Assembly: GCF_900155655.1 (NCBI RefSeq)
Contig: NZ_LT706987.1
Coordinates: 372,730 to 414,244, forward strand
Direction of reading: 5' to 3'
Source: Prevotella ihumii
GTDB lineage: Bacteria > Bacteroidota > Bacteroidia > Bacteroidales > Bacteroidaceae
DNA length: 41,515 nucleotides
Positions 1 to 7,209 of this stretch are shown here, in pieces. The notes under the pieces are model-generated. The model was not told the origin of the DNA and made no database searches. It saw only the letters and a list, made by a program, of their open reading frames with translations. Position 1 is the stretch's first letter. Every line of letters starts with the position of its first letter. The translations under genes were made by a program, and so were the position numbers.

Positions 1-182
1 ACTACCTGTTCTGTGGTAACAATGAGGGAGCAGAGAACAACGCCATCTTCTATACCTTTATGGCGTGTTGCAGGGAAGCAGGCATAGAGCCATACAAATG
101 GATGAAGGAAGTTCTTTCAAGGTCCCTGCCAGATATGACGGAGGAGGAACTCACGAAAATGCTACCTTCAAACTTCAAATAA
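1..182 (+). CDS. IS66-family transposase, C-terminal end (partial, cut by window start)
   Basis: The reading frame starting at base 3 runs 59 codons to a TAA at 180-182. It begins YLFCGNNEGAENNAIFY and continues into an EPYKWMKEVL segment. This is the usual tail of IS66 TnpC transposases, which have a G(N/S)xExAE(N/R)xA segment followed by an NPxxWLxDVL-like segment. The enzyme is a DDE transposase; the catalytic part lies upstream of the window. The gene is followed at once by a strong hairpin and, 76 bp later, by a sequence whose reverse complement starts GTAAGC, as IS66 termini usually do. The family call is from recognition of the tail only. Confidence 0.75.
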   Translation, partial: YLFCGNNEGAENNAIFYTFMACCREAGIEPYKWMKEVLSRSLPDMTEEELTKMLPSNFK

Positions 183-226
183 CAAATAACCCTTATATGC
201 TGCCAGACATATAAGGGTTATTTGTT
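181..226 (+). terminator. Perfect 19-bp inverted repeat after the IS66 transposase
   Basis: Bases 181-199 and 208-226 are exact reverse complements separated by an 8-base loop (CTGCCAGA). The left arm overlaps the transposase stop codon. It probably ends transposase transcription, though only a short T stretch follows the stem. Confidence 0.7.
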
Positions 227-232
227 GGTGTG

Positions 233-258
233 AAAGGCGGCTAATATTGGATGCTTAC
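233..258 (+). repeat. IS66 right-end terminal sequence
   Basis: A 26-bp sequence identical to 28255-28280. Read outward-in its reverse complement begins GTAAGCATCC, matching the GTAAGC-type start of IS66-family inverted repeats. It lies just downstream of the IS66 transposase, so the element is inferred to end at 258. The flanking DNA then starts CATATATGTTT, which places the insertion inside a palindrome of the dispersed repeat at 259-395. Confidence 0.65.
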
Positions 259-395
259 CATATATGTTTCACCCTCCAATACATATATGTTTTGCCCTCC
301 CAAAGTTCAACTTTGACCTTGTCAAACATATATGTTTGGCAAGCCAAAGATTGAAGTCTTATTTCAGAAAGATGATGTGGGGAAAAATAGAACAA
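259..395 (-). repeat. Dispersed ~140-bp intergenic repeat, copy 1 (interrupted by IS66)
   Basis: Its reverse complement aligns with 10272-10411 and 16617-16756. Shared blocks are TTGTTCTATTTTTCC (rc at 381-395), a CATCATCTTTC block, AAACATATATGTTT (324-337), CAAAGTTCAACTTTG (301-315), a second ACATATATGT (281-290) and a third palindrome (259 onward) that lost its first bases to the IS66 end at 258. No open reading frame spans it. Function unknown. Confidence 0.75.
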
Positions 396-434
396 TAAAC
401 AAGGGTACCCCCATCTCGAGAAGTTTTAAAAAGT

Positions 435-482
435 AAGGAGCATAAGTTAGCATTACAGACTTACGCTCCTTTTAGTTTTTTT
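435..482. terminator. Hairpin terminator downstream of the lipoprotein gene
   Basis: AAGGAGC (435-441) pairs with GCTCCTT (465-471), with inner TAAG/CTTA pairing. A T-rich tract follows to 482 on the plus strand and an A-rich tract precedes it, so it could act in both directions. It sits between the IS66 side and the converging lipoprotein gene at 507. Confidence 0.6.
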
Positions 483-506
483 TGTGTAATTTAACGCTTT
501 TAGTTC

Positions 507-1583
507 TTAGAACCAGAAAGAAGAGCTATCGTGGTTTGGACGAGTACCTTCTTCGTTGAAGTAGAACTCGTTGAATGCCTTTTTCTCAGAAATGCCAAAT
601 ACTGACATCAAAGTTTTCATAGAACGTTGCAATGATGCAGGAAGTTGAGCCATAGGCAATTCTTTTGCTTCATCCCAGTCGTCTACGTCAGTCTCTAATT
701 CCTTTCTGTCAATGTGTACAACAACAGGGATAGAGATAGTAGGATACCACGCCTCGTTCTTCAATTGCTCCTCTGTTGGAGTAAAATCAGGTGCGTCGTA
801 TTCCTTGTCGTATTTATAGATAGAATCCTTTATCACGGTCTTGTGTGTGTGTTTACCCTTGCCGTTCTTTGCTTCCATCAACATAATATTGAGTGTGCAA
901 GTGTGGCGACCATAGCCAAATGATAACATTCCCTTGAAACCGAGTGGGTTTTCCAATCCTGTACTCTTAGCTTCGTCAAAGTGCATTGTTTTGTTCCAAG
1001 GTGTTGGGTCTACATAGTCGTAGCGTACAAATTCGTGTTTCTTAGGATTGTCTAATGCTGCATCAAAGTCAGAAAGTGCCTTCAAGTCTTTTACAACAAA
1101 GAAGTGTTGGTATTTCTGGTCTTGTCCTTTTTCAATGAACTTTCCATTGATGTTGTTGCCATCTTTATCGAAATAGGTTAGAGTAATAGCATAGTAGCAA
1201 GCTGCCAGATCGTTCTGATATACATTGCTGCTCAATGCGTAAAGGTTCTTAGGGTTAGATTTGTCTGCTACCCACTGACCATCTACCATATTATAAATAA
1301 ATTTCTGTGGACTGCCCATGTATTTACAGCTGTCAGGCAATGCGTTCTGATGGAAGTGAGGGAAGCCGTGCAAGTGGCCTTGATACAATTCTATTACTAC
1401 CTTAGCAGGCATCACGCCTTCAATTTTCTTAGTTTCGTCCTTCTTTTGAGCTCCATCTTTGTTTTCCACTTCGTCCTTCTTAGGTTTTGGAAGATCGTCT
1501 TCCGAATTACAAGCTGTGAACGTTATGGCGAGTAACAACATTGTTGCAAGCAACATCATTGATTTGATAAGATTTTGTTTCAT
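507..1583 (-). CDS. Surface/periplasmic lipoprotein linked to a TonB-dependent receptor
   Basis: 358 aa with a lipoprotein signal (hydrophobic stretch at about 9-24, then TAC-NSEDD with the lipidated Cys at 25). A charged Lys/Glu linker follows. The mature part has a His-rich segment around residues 68-80 (GHLHGFPHFHQN) and another His pair in QKYQHFF. It is a paralogue of the lipoprotein at 1626-2351: both share a YFDKDG/YYNREG segment, a QHFF segment and NP(L/M)GF. It is the last gene of a minus-strand run receptor - lipoprotein - lipoprotein. Histidine content and context suggest metal handling, probably binding a metal ion and passing it to the receptor. That role is inference; I do not recognise a named family. 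Confidence 0.7.
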   Translation of the reverse strand: MKQNLIKSMMLLATMLLLAITFTACNSEDDLPKPKKDEVENKDGAQKKDETKKIEGVMPAKVVIELYQGHLHGFPHFHQNALPDSCKYMGSPQKFIYNMVDGQWVADKSNPKNLYALSSNVYQNDLAACYYAITLTYFDKDGNNINGKFIEKGQDQKYQHFFVVKDLKALSDFDAALDNPKKHEFVRYDYVDPTPWNKTMHFDEAKSTGLENPLGFKGMLSFGYGRHTCTLNIMLMEAKNGKGKHTHKTVIKDSIYKYDKEYDAPDFTPTEEQLKNEAWYPTISIPVVVHIDRKELETDVDDWDEAKELPMAQLPASLQRSMKTLMSVFGISEKKAFNEFYFNEEGTRPNHDSSSFWF

Positions 1584-1625
1584 TGTTTTTTTTAGTTTGA
1601 TAGTTAATGTTGATTTATAAATTAC

Positions 1626-2351
1626 TTATTCTGCTATTTCTATTGGAAGGGTTACAGACAAGTCCCAAAGTGCCAAACCTTTTTGTTCTTTGCTTGGTTT
1701 GTAGAATGGTGACACAGAGCCGTCTTGGTTAAACTTAGAACTTCTACCTGCGTGCATCAACTCTACTTTGAGGTTGAAGTTCTTGTTTGATTGTACAAAA
1801 CGCATAAAACCAAAGAATCCCATTGGGTTAGTAGCACCTATAAACTTGCCATTATAAGTGTCTGCGTATGTGTAGTCGTAAGGCAAGTTTTCTTTTTTAC
1901 CTATACGTGCACCGTTCTCAAAGTACTCGAAGAAGTGTTGATGAATACGGTCTTGTTCATTGTCGAAGAATTGGTTGTTCATTATCTTTCCCTCTCGGTT
2001 GTAATAGTCTATTTTTAACGAATAAACCACGTCAGGGTTCTGCTTGATACTTTTCACATAAAAGCGGTCTTGACCAGCGTCCGAAGTTTTGAAATGCTCA
2101 CCCTTTATCACCTCCCACACAATGGTTTGGGTTTTTCCTGTGGCTTCAAAATCTTCTTCGTGTGGCATTGCATCGAAAGTTTTTCCTGCCTTCAGTTTGC
2201 CTTCTACCAATGTGAAAACTGCCTTTGTAGGGTCTTCGTGAAGTTTGTTTTTGCCTTCATCTTCGGGTGTATCGGGGCTGCAGGCTGCAAATATTCCGAT
2301 TGTGAAAATACCCAATAAGATGGGCAAAGTTGATGTCTTAATTCTTTTCAT
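1626..2351 (-). CDS. Paralogous lipoprotein linked to a TonB-dependent receptor
   Basis: 241 aa with a lipoprotein signal ending FAAC-SPDTPEDE. The mature region has the same order of blocks as the next gene downstream (507-1583): a YSLKIDYYNREGK segment, DRIHQHFFEY with two His, then NPMGFFGFMRF. It lacks the longer His cluster of its paralogue. It lies 38 bp downstream of the TonB-dependent receptor and 42 bp ahead of its paralogue, so the three are probably co-transcribed. It is likely anchored in the outer membrane as a partner of the receptor. Substrate unknown; a metal is the leading guess. Confidence 0.7.
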   Translation of the reverse strand: MKRIKTSTLPILLGIFTIGIFAACSPDTPEDEGKNKLHEDPTKAVFTLVEGKLKAGKTFDAMPHEEDFEATGKTQTIVWEVIKGEHFKTSDAGQDRFYVKSIKQNPDVVYSLKIDYYNREGKIMNNQFFDNEQDRIHQHFFEYFENGARIGKKENLPYDYTYADTYNGKFIGATNPMGFFGFMRFVQSNKNFNLKVELMHAGRSSKFNQDGSVSPFYKPSKEQKGLALWDLSVTLPIEIAE

Positions 2352-2389
2352 ATTACGTTTTTATTTTTATAGTTTTACTTTTTGTTTCC

Positions 2390-4525
2390 TTAGAACTTCC
2401 AACCGAGTGTGAAGCGTATGTCTCTTCCTAAGTCGTGAGCGTAGTATCGGGCGCGGTTGGTGTATTCTTTATATTCCTTATTGAAAATGTTGTTGCCTGC
2501 AACATATATACTTAGCGTGTTATGGGCATCTATTTTCCATTCTGTTCCTGCCTCAAAGCCAAACAAACTGTAGGCTGGTGGCGCAAAATTGATGAGGTCT
2601 GTTGCTGCATCAAATCTGTTTTGGCGTGCCACAAATCTATGATTTACTTCTATCCAAGGCGTAAATCTTCCGCAAGACTTTGGTGTAAAGGTGAGACTAT
2701 GCGTTAGTCGGAACGACGGAATGTAAGGTAGGTAATTGTTGGTGCGCTTTTCGTTTGCCCAAATCATAGCCGAAACAAAATGATAAGCCAATACAGGGAG
2801 CGGACGAATGGTAAAGTCTAAGTCTACACCACGAATAAAAGCATCTGTTTGCATATACTGGAAAAGTGGGTAAGTGCCCGAAATTACGGTTACATCTTGC
2901 CCTTTCATAGGGCAATCATAGATGTAGTTCTTCACCCATTGTAAGTAAGCGTCTATGCGAACATCAACGTATTTGCTTTTATAATCTGCCGAAGTTACCC
3001 ACTTGTAGCTGTTTTCCGAATTCATAGTTGAGTCGCCACGCACATAACGTCCAGCACCCAACTCGCTTCCGTTGCTATATAGCTCAAAAACGTGGGGCGC
3101 ACGCCACGCCAAACCTAAGTTGGAGGTGAGTATGAGATGCGGATTTATGTGGTAATGACCGCCTATGCTGTATGTGAAGTTTGCAAATGTGCGATGCCCA
3201 CCATAATATTTTCCTGTGTAATCGTAGCCTGCAGCTTTGGTATCTTGCCAGTCGAAGCGCACGCCACCTTCAACTCCCCATTGGTTGTTATCATATTTTT
3301 GCAATGCGTAACTTCCAAGCAATGTTTCTGTATGATTAGGAATAATGGGTACAACGCCTGTTCCCTTCTCATTAGAATGGTCAATATTGGTGAGTTGCAT
3401 ACCTATTTCGCTCTGCCAAAAGCCATAATTCTTGCGCCATCGCAATTGATTTTGCAATGATTTAAGGTGCATACTCACAGCTGGAATGTGCGACAAGTTC
3501 ATCCTTCGAATGCGATTTTCTTCTCTGTCGTCTGCCTGATAAGAAGCCATATAATAAAATCTTCCAAGTCGTTCCATATCGTAGAAGAGTTTTAAAGTTG
3601 CATTGGTGTGTACAACGTGTTGGAATGGGTAGTTGATATGGCGTGTGTATGGGAACACTTCCACAGGTTTTCCTATTGCAATACGCTCTGCCAACAAGTC
3701 TTTTTCACCCATTTGTGCATTGTAAAGCACACCCATCTTCAAGTCGTAACGACTGAAATAGCCTTCTATTCGAAGGTTATTGTGGCGATAACCCAAGGCT
3801 GTCGAGAAGTCAAACTCGCGTGTTCCTGTATTGTTCAGCAAGTAGTTGGGCGACCATTGGTCACCGCTGTTGGCGTATGTAATCTGTGTACGCCATGCCA
3901 ACGATGGCAGAAAAGGCATTGAACCTTCAGCGAAACCCATCGTTTGATAGCGATAGCCATTCGAACCATACATTGCCGACAATTGTCCGCTCACACGTTC
4001 TTGTCCGTAGGGTAGGGCTTTCTGTTCCATTAGCACAATTCCTCCCAACGCTTCAGAACCATATCGCACACTTTCAGCTCCTTTGACAACCTCGATAGAT
4101 TGTGCGCTGTTCTTGTCAACTTCGGGTGCGTGGTCAGCTCCCCATTGCTGTCCTGTTTGTCGAGCACCATTCACCACCATCAAAATACGATTGCCGTACA
4201 TTCCGTGGATAACAGGTTTAGACACCGTTGTTCCTGTTTGGATAGAGCTAACACCACTCACACGTTCCAACATTGTGGCCAACGAAAGCCCCATAGCTCG
4301 TTTTATGGTTTCCTGATTGAGATTTGCACTTACCGAGTTGATGCTTGCTGTCTTGCGTGTAGTTGTTATTTCTACTTCTTCCAATAGATGTTCCCCCTGA
4401 TTTATACTATCAGGAACTGCCGCTATACGTGTATTTACTTGCTGCGCATATCCTTGTAACGATGCACCAACAAGCAAGCCTGCAACACCCATTATGGTGT
4501 GCGCAAGTTTGTTCGTATGTTTCAT
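2390..4525 (-). CDS. TonB-dependent outer-membrane receptor, probable metal transporter
   Basis: 711 aa with a cleavable signal peptide (cut near GYAQQ, residue 28). An N-terminal plug domain contains LERVSGVSSIQTG, then VIHGMYGNRILMVVNG, QQWGADHAPEVD and VVKGAESVRYGSEALGGIV. A beta-barrel follows, ending in an aromatic residue (RFTLGWKF), as outer-membrane proteins do. The plug motif HGxxGNRxxxxNGxRQxGQQWGxDHAPE(V/I)D marks a widespread Bacteroidetes receptor group often near metal-related genes. No carboxypeptidase-like N-terminal domain or SusD partner is seen, which argues against glycan uptake. Two lipoproteins lie immediately downstream and a small His/Cys protein upstream. Zinc or another divalent metal is the favoured substrate, by context only. 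Confidence 0.85.
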   Translation of the reverse strand: MKHTNKLAHTIMGVAGLLVGASLQGYAQQVNTRIAAVPDSINQGEHLLEEVEITTTRKTASINSVSANLNQETIKRAMGLSLATMLERVSGVSSIQTGTTVSKPVIHGMYGNRILMVVNGARQTGQQWGADHAPEVDKNSAQSIEVVKGAESVRYGSEALGGIVLMEQKALPYGQERVSGQLSAMYGSNGYRYQTMGFAEGSMPFLPSLAWRTQITYANSGDQWSPNYLLNNTGTREFDFSTALGYRHNNLRIEGYFSRYDLKMGVLYNAQMGEKDLLAERIAIGKPVEVFPYTRHINYPFQHVVHTNATLKLFYDMERLGRFYYMASYQADDREENRIRRMNLSHIPAVSMHLKSLQNQLRWRKNYGFWQSEIGMQLTNIDHSNEKGTGVVPIIPNHTETLLGSYALQKYDNNQWGVEGGVRFDWQDTKAAGYDYTGKYYGGHRTFANFTYSIGGHYHINPHLILTSNLGLAWRAPHVFELYSNGSELGAGRYVRGDSTMNSENSYKWVTSADYKSKYVDVRIDAYLQWVKNYIYDCPMKGQDVTVISGTYPLFQYMQTDAFIRGVDLDFTIRPLPVLAYHFVSAMIWANEKRTNNYLPYIPSFRLTHSLTFTPKSCGRFTPWIEVNHRFVARQNRFDAATDLINFAPPAYSLFGFEAGTEWKIDAHNTLSIYVAGNNIFNKEYKEYTNRARYYAHDLGRDIRFTLGWKF

Positions 4526-4803
4526 TACGAATACTTAATAAGTTTTGTTATATTGTGAAATGCAATTATCCTTAACGTATGATGAATAAGCTTGCAATGA
4601 ACTGTATAATAAGCAATTGCAAATGTTGTAGGTCACAGATATAACAAGCCAATAGTTTGTTTCATAGCGTTATAATTTTTACGACACAGCTATGAACACT
4701 CCATTTGTCTTGCATCTGTCTATGTCAACACAAACATACAAGTATTGCTAATAAACGTTATTGCGCTTATAGCTTTAAGAATAATATTAAAATGATTTTT
4801 ACA

Positions 4804-5130
4804 TTATGCCACTGAGGGAGGCGAATGGGCGTTTATCGAATAAATCGTTAGATAAACGGTTTGCTCGGGTGTGATATAATGTATGATGGGTTCGACGTTG
4901 ATAATCGGCACATAAACTATTGTGCGTGCAACATCTGCCTTATGCCAAGTAAATTCACAGATAGAGCAAACAGACTTTATGGTATGCTTGGCTGTGGTTT
5001 GCTCTTTATCGTGATGATGATTTAACTCATTAAGATGCAAGTCGGCCATTTTGCACACGTTCGCTGTGATGAACACTAACAATAGTGCCCAAGCATAGAA
5101 AAGTTTGCGTGTCTTTGCCTTCTTCAACAT
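4804..5130 (-). CDS. Small membrane-anchored His/Cys protein upstream of the receptor
   Basis: 108 aa. One hydrophobic segment (about 11-27, AWALLLVFITANVCK) is followed by a His-rich stretch (LNHHHDKE), a CSICEF pair of cysteines and an ending ...SINAHSPPSVA. This architecture (one N-terminal helix, His tract, CxxC, xAPPxxA tail) recalls small proteins found beside metal-related TonB receptors in Bacteroidetes. It is 278 bp upstream of the receptor in the same orientation, so it may be a separate transcript. A metal-sensing or metal-binding role is inference. Confidence 0.6.
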   Translation of the reverse strand: MLKKAKTRKLFYAWALLLVFITANVCKMADLHLNELNHHHDKEQTTAKHTIKSVCSICEFTWHKADVARTIVYVPIINVEPIIHYITPEQTVYLTIYSINAHSPPSVA

Positions 5131-5176
5131 CAGTTTTTTCTGTTAATTCTGTCTACTTTTTAAAATAAATCTGCTA

Positions 5177-5184
5177 CAAATTTA
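5177..5184 (-). promoter_or_regulatory. -7 box for the His/Cys small gene
   Basis: The minus strand reads TAAATTTG, matching the Bacteroidetes TAnnTTTG -7 element, about 50 bases upstream of the start codon at 5130. A clear -33 TTTG at the expected distance is not visible. The AT-rich DNA beyond it has repeated CTAATCGTT/AACGATGATTAG segments that could bind a regulator. Confidence 0.45.
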
Positions 5185-5287
5185 TAACTAATCGTTTAGA
5201 GAAAACGAATTTTATCCTAAAACTTAAACTAATTTAACGATGATTAGTATTGATGCATAAGTTGATTTTTTACACACCCACCCTTAA

Positions 5288-6376
5288 TTATTGGGCGTTG
5301 ATAAGCGAACGAGCAAACTCTATGATGGTATCTTTACCACGCTGAAAATCGTCTGCGGTAAGGCCAACTTTGTGTTCAGGAACGATGCCAAACTCAGTGA
5401 GCTGCTTATTCTTATCATACATTGGACACGCAGAAAAACGTATGCTCCACCCATTGGGCAATTCTGATGAGAAAGGAAGTCCTGCTCCGCCACCTGTACG
5501 GTCGCCCACAGTGGTTACATTAGGGCAACATTGCATATATTTCACAAATTCGTTGGCTGCTGAATACACACTTCTGTTGGTCAATACCACCACAGGTTTT
5601 TGCCATCTGATGCCTTTCCCTGGCTTCAAAGTTTGTACCTGCATTTCCGAAAAGTCGTTATGTCCCTTGCCTGTCTTATGTTGCATATAGCCAACGAGCA
5701 ACTCCTTATTGGTAAAACGTGCTGCCAACTCCTCCGCATTTGTAAGTGCGCCTCCGCCATTGTTTCTTATGTCAATGATAAGAGCCTTGCAAGGCTGAAA
5801 ATAAAACAATATATCGTCCAAATTGCCTGCACCTATGCCACGTTGAAAACTGCTACAATGCAAATAGCCTATGTTGTCATCAAAGATGGTATAGTCCATT
5901 CCGCTTGCTATAAGGTAATCGGTCTTGAGGTATTTTCTTATCAGCGAGTCCGAATAGTTCTGTGGATAATTCTCGTGCCACGACCAATAGCGTGCCATAT
6001 TGAACGATGTATAAAGGTTTACGTGACCGTCTTTCAGTTCGGAAAGCATATTTGCCATTACTTCAAACTGTTGTTTCTCGCTCATATCATCGTCAAACTG
6101 CTTTGCGTAACGCTCTTTCACCTCGTTCCAATCGATGTTTTTCTGCTCAAAGAAGCAGTAATGCTCGTCCAAGATGGTCCATAGCGCTTCAAAGTTTCCA
6201 CGTTTTGAGTCTTCAAACTCATCGTTGGTAACACACGAATTGAGGGTAAAGAGAGCAATAAATACGCCTAAGCATATTGTTGATAACTTCAGAACAGATA
6301 ATAGTTTCATCTTGTACGTGCGATAGCGTAACGCATAAAGCATTGCTGATAACTTTAGAAAAGATGGCTGTTTCAT
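5288..6376 (-). CDS. S41-family (C-terminal processing/tricorn-like) peptidase lipoprotein
   Basis: 362 aa from this start. An internal start at 6310 gives 340 aa and a much better lipoprotein signal (MKLLSVLKLS...LFTLNSC), so it may be the real one. The S41 tricorn-type N-terminal domain includes LSELKDGHV (111-119). The catalytic core has LIIDIRNNGGG (about 199-209), the nucleophile segment VYSAANEF with Ser272, and GDRTGGGAGLP (291-301). S41 enzymes cleave peptides near their C-termini; this one should act in the cell envelope. It is the third gene of the topoisomerase IV - DUF3316 - S41 run, only 5 bp after the DUF3316 gene. The first 22 codons look like a duplication of the true 5' end. 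Confidence 0.85.
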   Translation of the reverse strand: MKQPSFLKLSAMLYALRYRTYKMKLLSVLKLSTICLGVFIALFTLNSCVTNDEFEDSKRGNFEALWTILDEHYCFFEQKNIDWNEVKERYAKQFDDDMSEKQQFEVMANMLSELKDGHVNLYTSFNMARYWSWHENYPQNYSDSLIRKYLKTDYLIASGMDYTIFDDNIGYLHCSSFQRGIGAGNLDDILFYFQPCKALIIDIRNNGGGALTNAEELAARFTNKELLVGYMQHKTGKGHNDFSEMQVQTLKPGKGIRWQKPVVVLTNRSVYSAANEFVKYMQCCPNVTTVGDRTGGGAGLPFSSELPNGWSIRFSACPMYDKNKQLTEFGIVPEHKVGLTADDFQRGKDTIIEFARSLINAQ

Positions 6377-6381
6377 AGTTG

Positions 6382-7209
6382 TTAAGGAATAATTTTAGTT
6401 ATAGAAAACTTTCGCACAATGCCTATCATAAAGAGATTGCTCCACGTATGATATTTTAATCCGTTTATCTTTGCTTGCTGATAATCGCCAAGGTAGCCAA
6501 AGCGCAGTGTGGTGTGATGCAACGTACAGTCGAAAGTTAGCATCTGTCGCATTGATGGCGCACAACCGATGGTGGTCAATACGATGTTATGGTCGTAATT
6601 GCCCTTTGCAAACAATTCGTAATAGCTTTGTCCGAACTGAGGTGAGAACATCACACCTACAAGTGGTACTTGCGCTTCATAAGTGATTTGGAACGGGCGA
6701 TTCCATAAACGGAACTCGTAGTTTGCAGCTATTGTAGGAGCAAGATTGAGGTTAGCGTAGCCTTGTGCTGGATTGTTGCCATTGCGAAGGTTGTACAAGA
6801 ACCCAAGGTTAGCATCTATGCCTCCTCCAGCTTTCACCTTTAGCGAGCCTTGGGAGGTATCCCATTTGCCCAACTCATACAGCACATTGTATTGAAAGTT
6901 GTATGCTCCGCCTATTTCTTGGTTGTTATCGGCTCTGTTCTTTGTATATGCGAGGTGCGATTGATGCACCAATTCTCTCGAAAACTTCGTTCCGTTCTCT
7001 CTTATCGTGTGTGATAGGTAGCGCAACTCTAACCCTTTGTATTCTTCGGGCGAAAGATAGGTATCCAATTGGTTTACAGTTCCAATGCCCACCATTTGTG
7101 CATTGGTTATTATCTTGCCCGTGCGAAGGGTGTCTTGAGCCTGTGTACACAAACTCGTTGCACACAATAGTATCGTTAGAAAGCTATGTTTCATTGTTTT
7201 TATCATCAT
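6382..7209 (-). CDS. DUF3316-family secreted/outer-membrane protein
   Basis: 275 aa from 7209; Met6 at 7194 (MKHSFLTILLC) is an equally good start. A signal peptide ends at CTQAQ. The rest is rich in aromatic residues, with alternating hydrophobic strands (for example AGGGIDANLGFLYNLRNG, FRLWNRPFQITYEAQVPLVG, a TLRFGYLGDYQQ segment) and no soluble-domain motif. This fits a small outer-membrane beta-barrel as proposed for DUF3316 proteins of Bacteroidales. The first ATG overlaps the topoisomerase stop as ATGA, so translation may be coupled. Molecular function unknown. Confidence 0.7.
   Translation of the reverse strand: MMIKTMKHSFLTILLCATSLCTQAQDTLRTGKIITNAQMVGIGTVNQLDTYLSPEEYKGLELRYLSHTIRENGTKFSRELVHQSHLAYTKNRADNNQEIGGAYNFQYNVLYELGKWDTSQGSLKVKAGGGIDANLGFLYNLRNGNNPAQGYANLNLAPTIAANYEFRLWNRPFQITYEAQVPLVGVMFSPQFGQSYYELFAKGNYDHNIVLTTIGCAPSMRQMLTFDCTLHHTTLRFGYLGDYQQAKINGLKYHTWSNLFMIGIVRKFSITKIIP

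Noticed and set aside
5600..6184. 194-codon open frame antisense to the S41 peptidase
   Set aside because: Cysteine-rich shadow without promoter or motif; the minus-strand peptidase has clear catalytic signatures.
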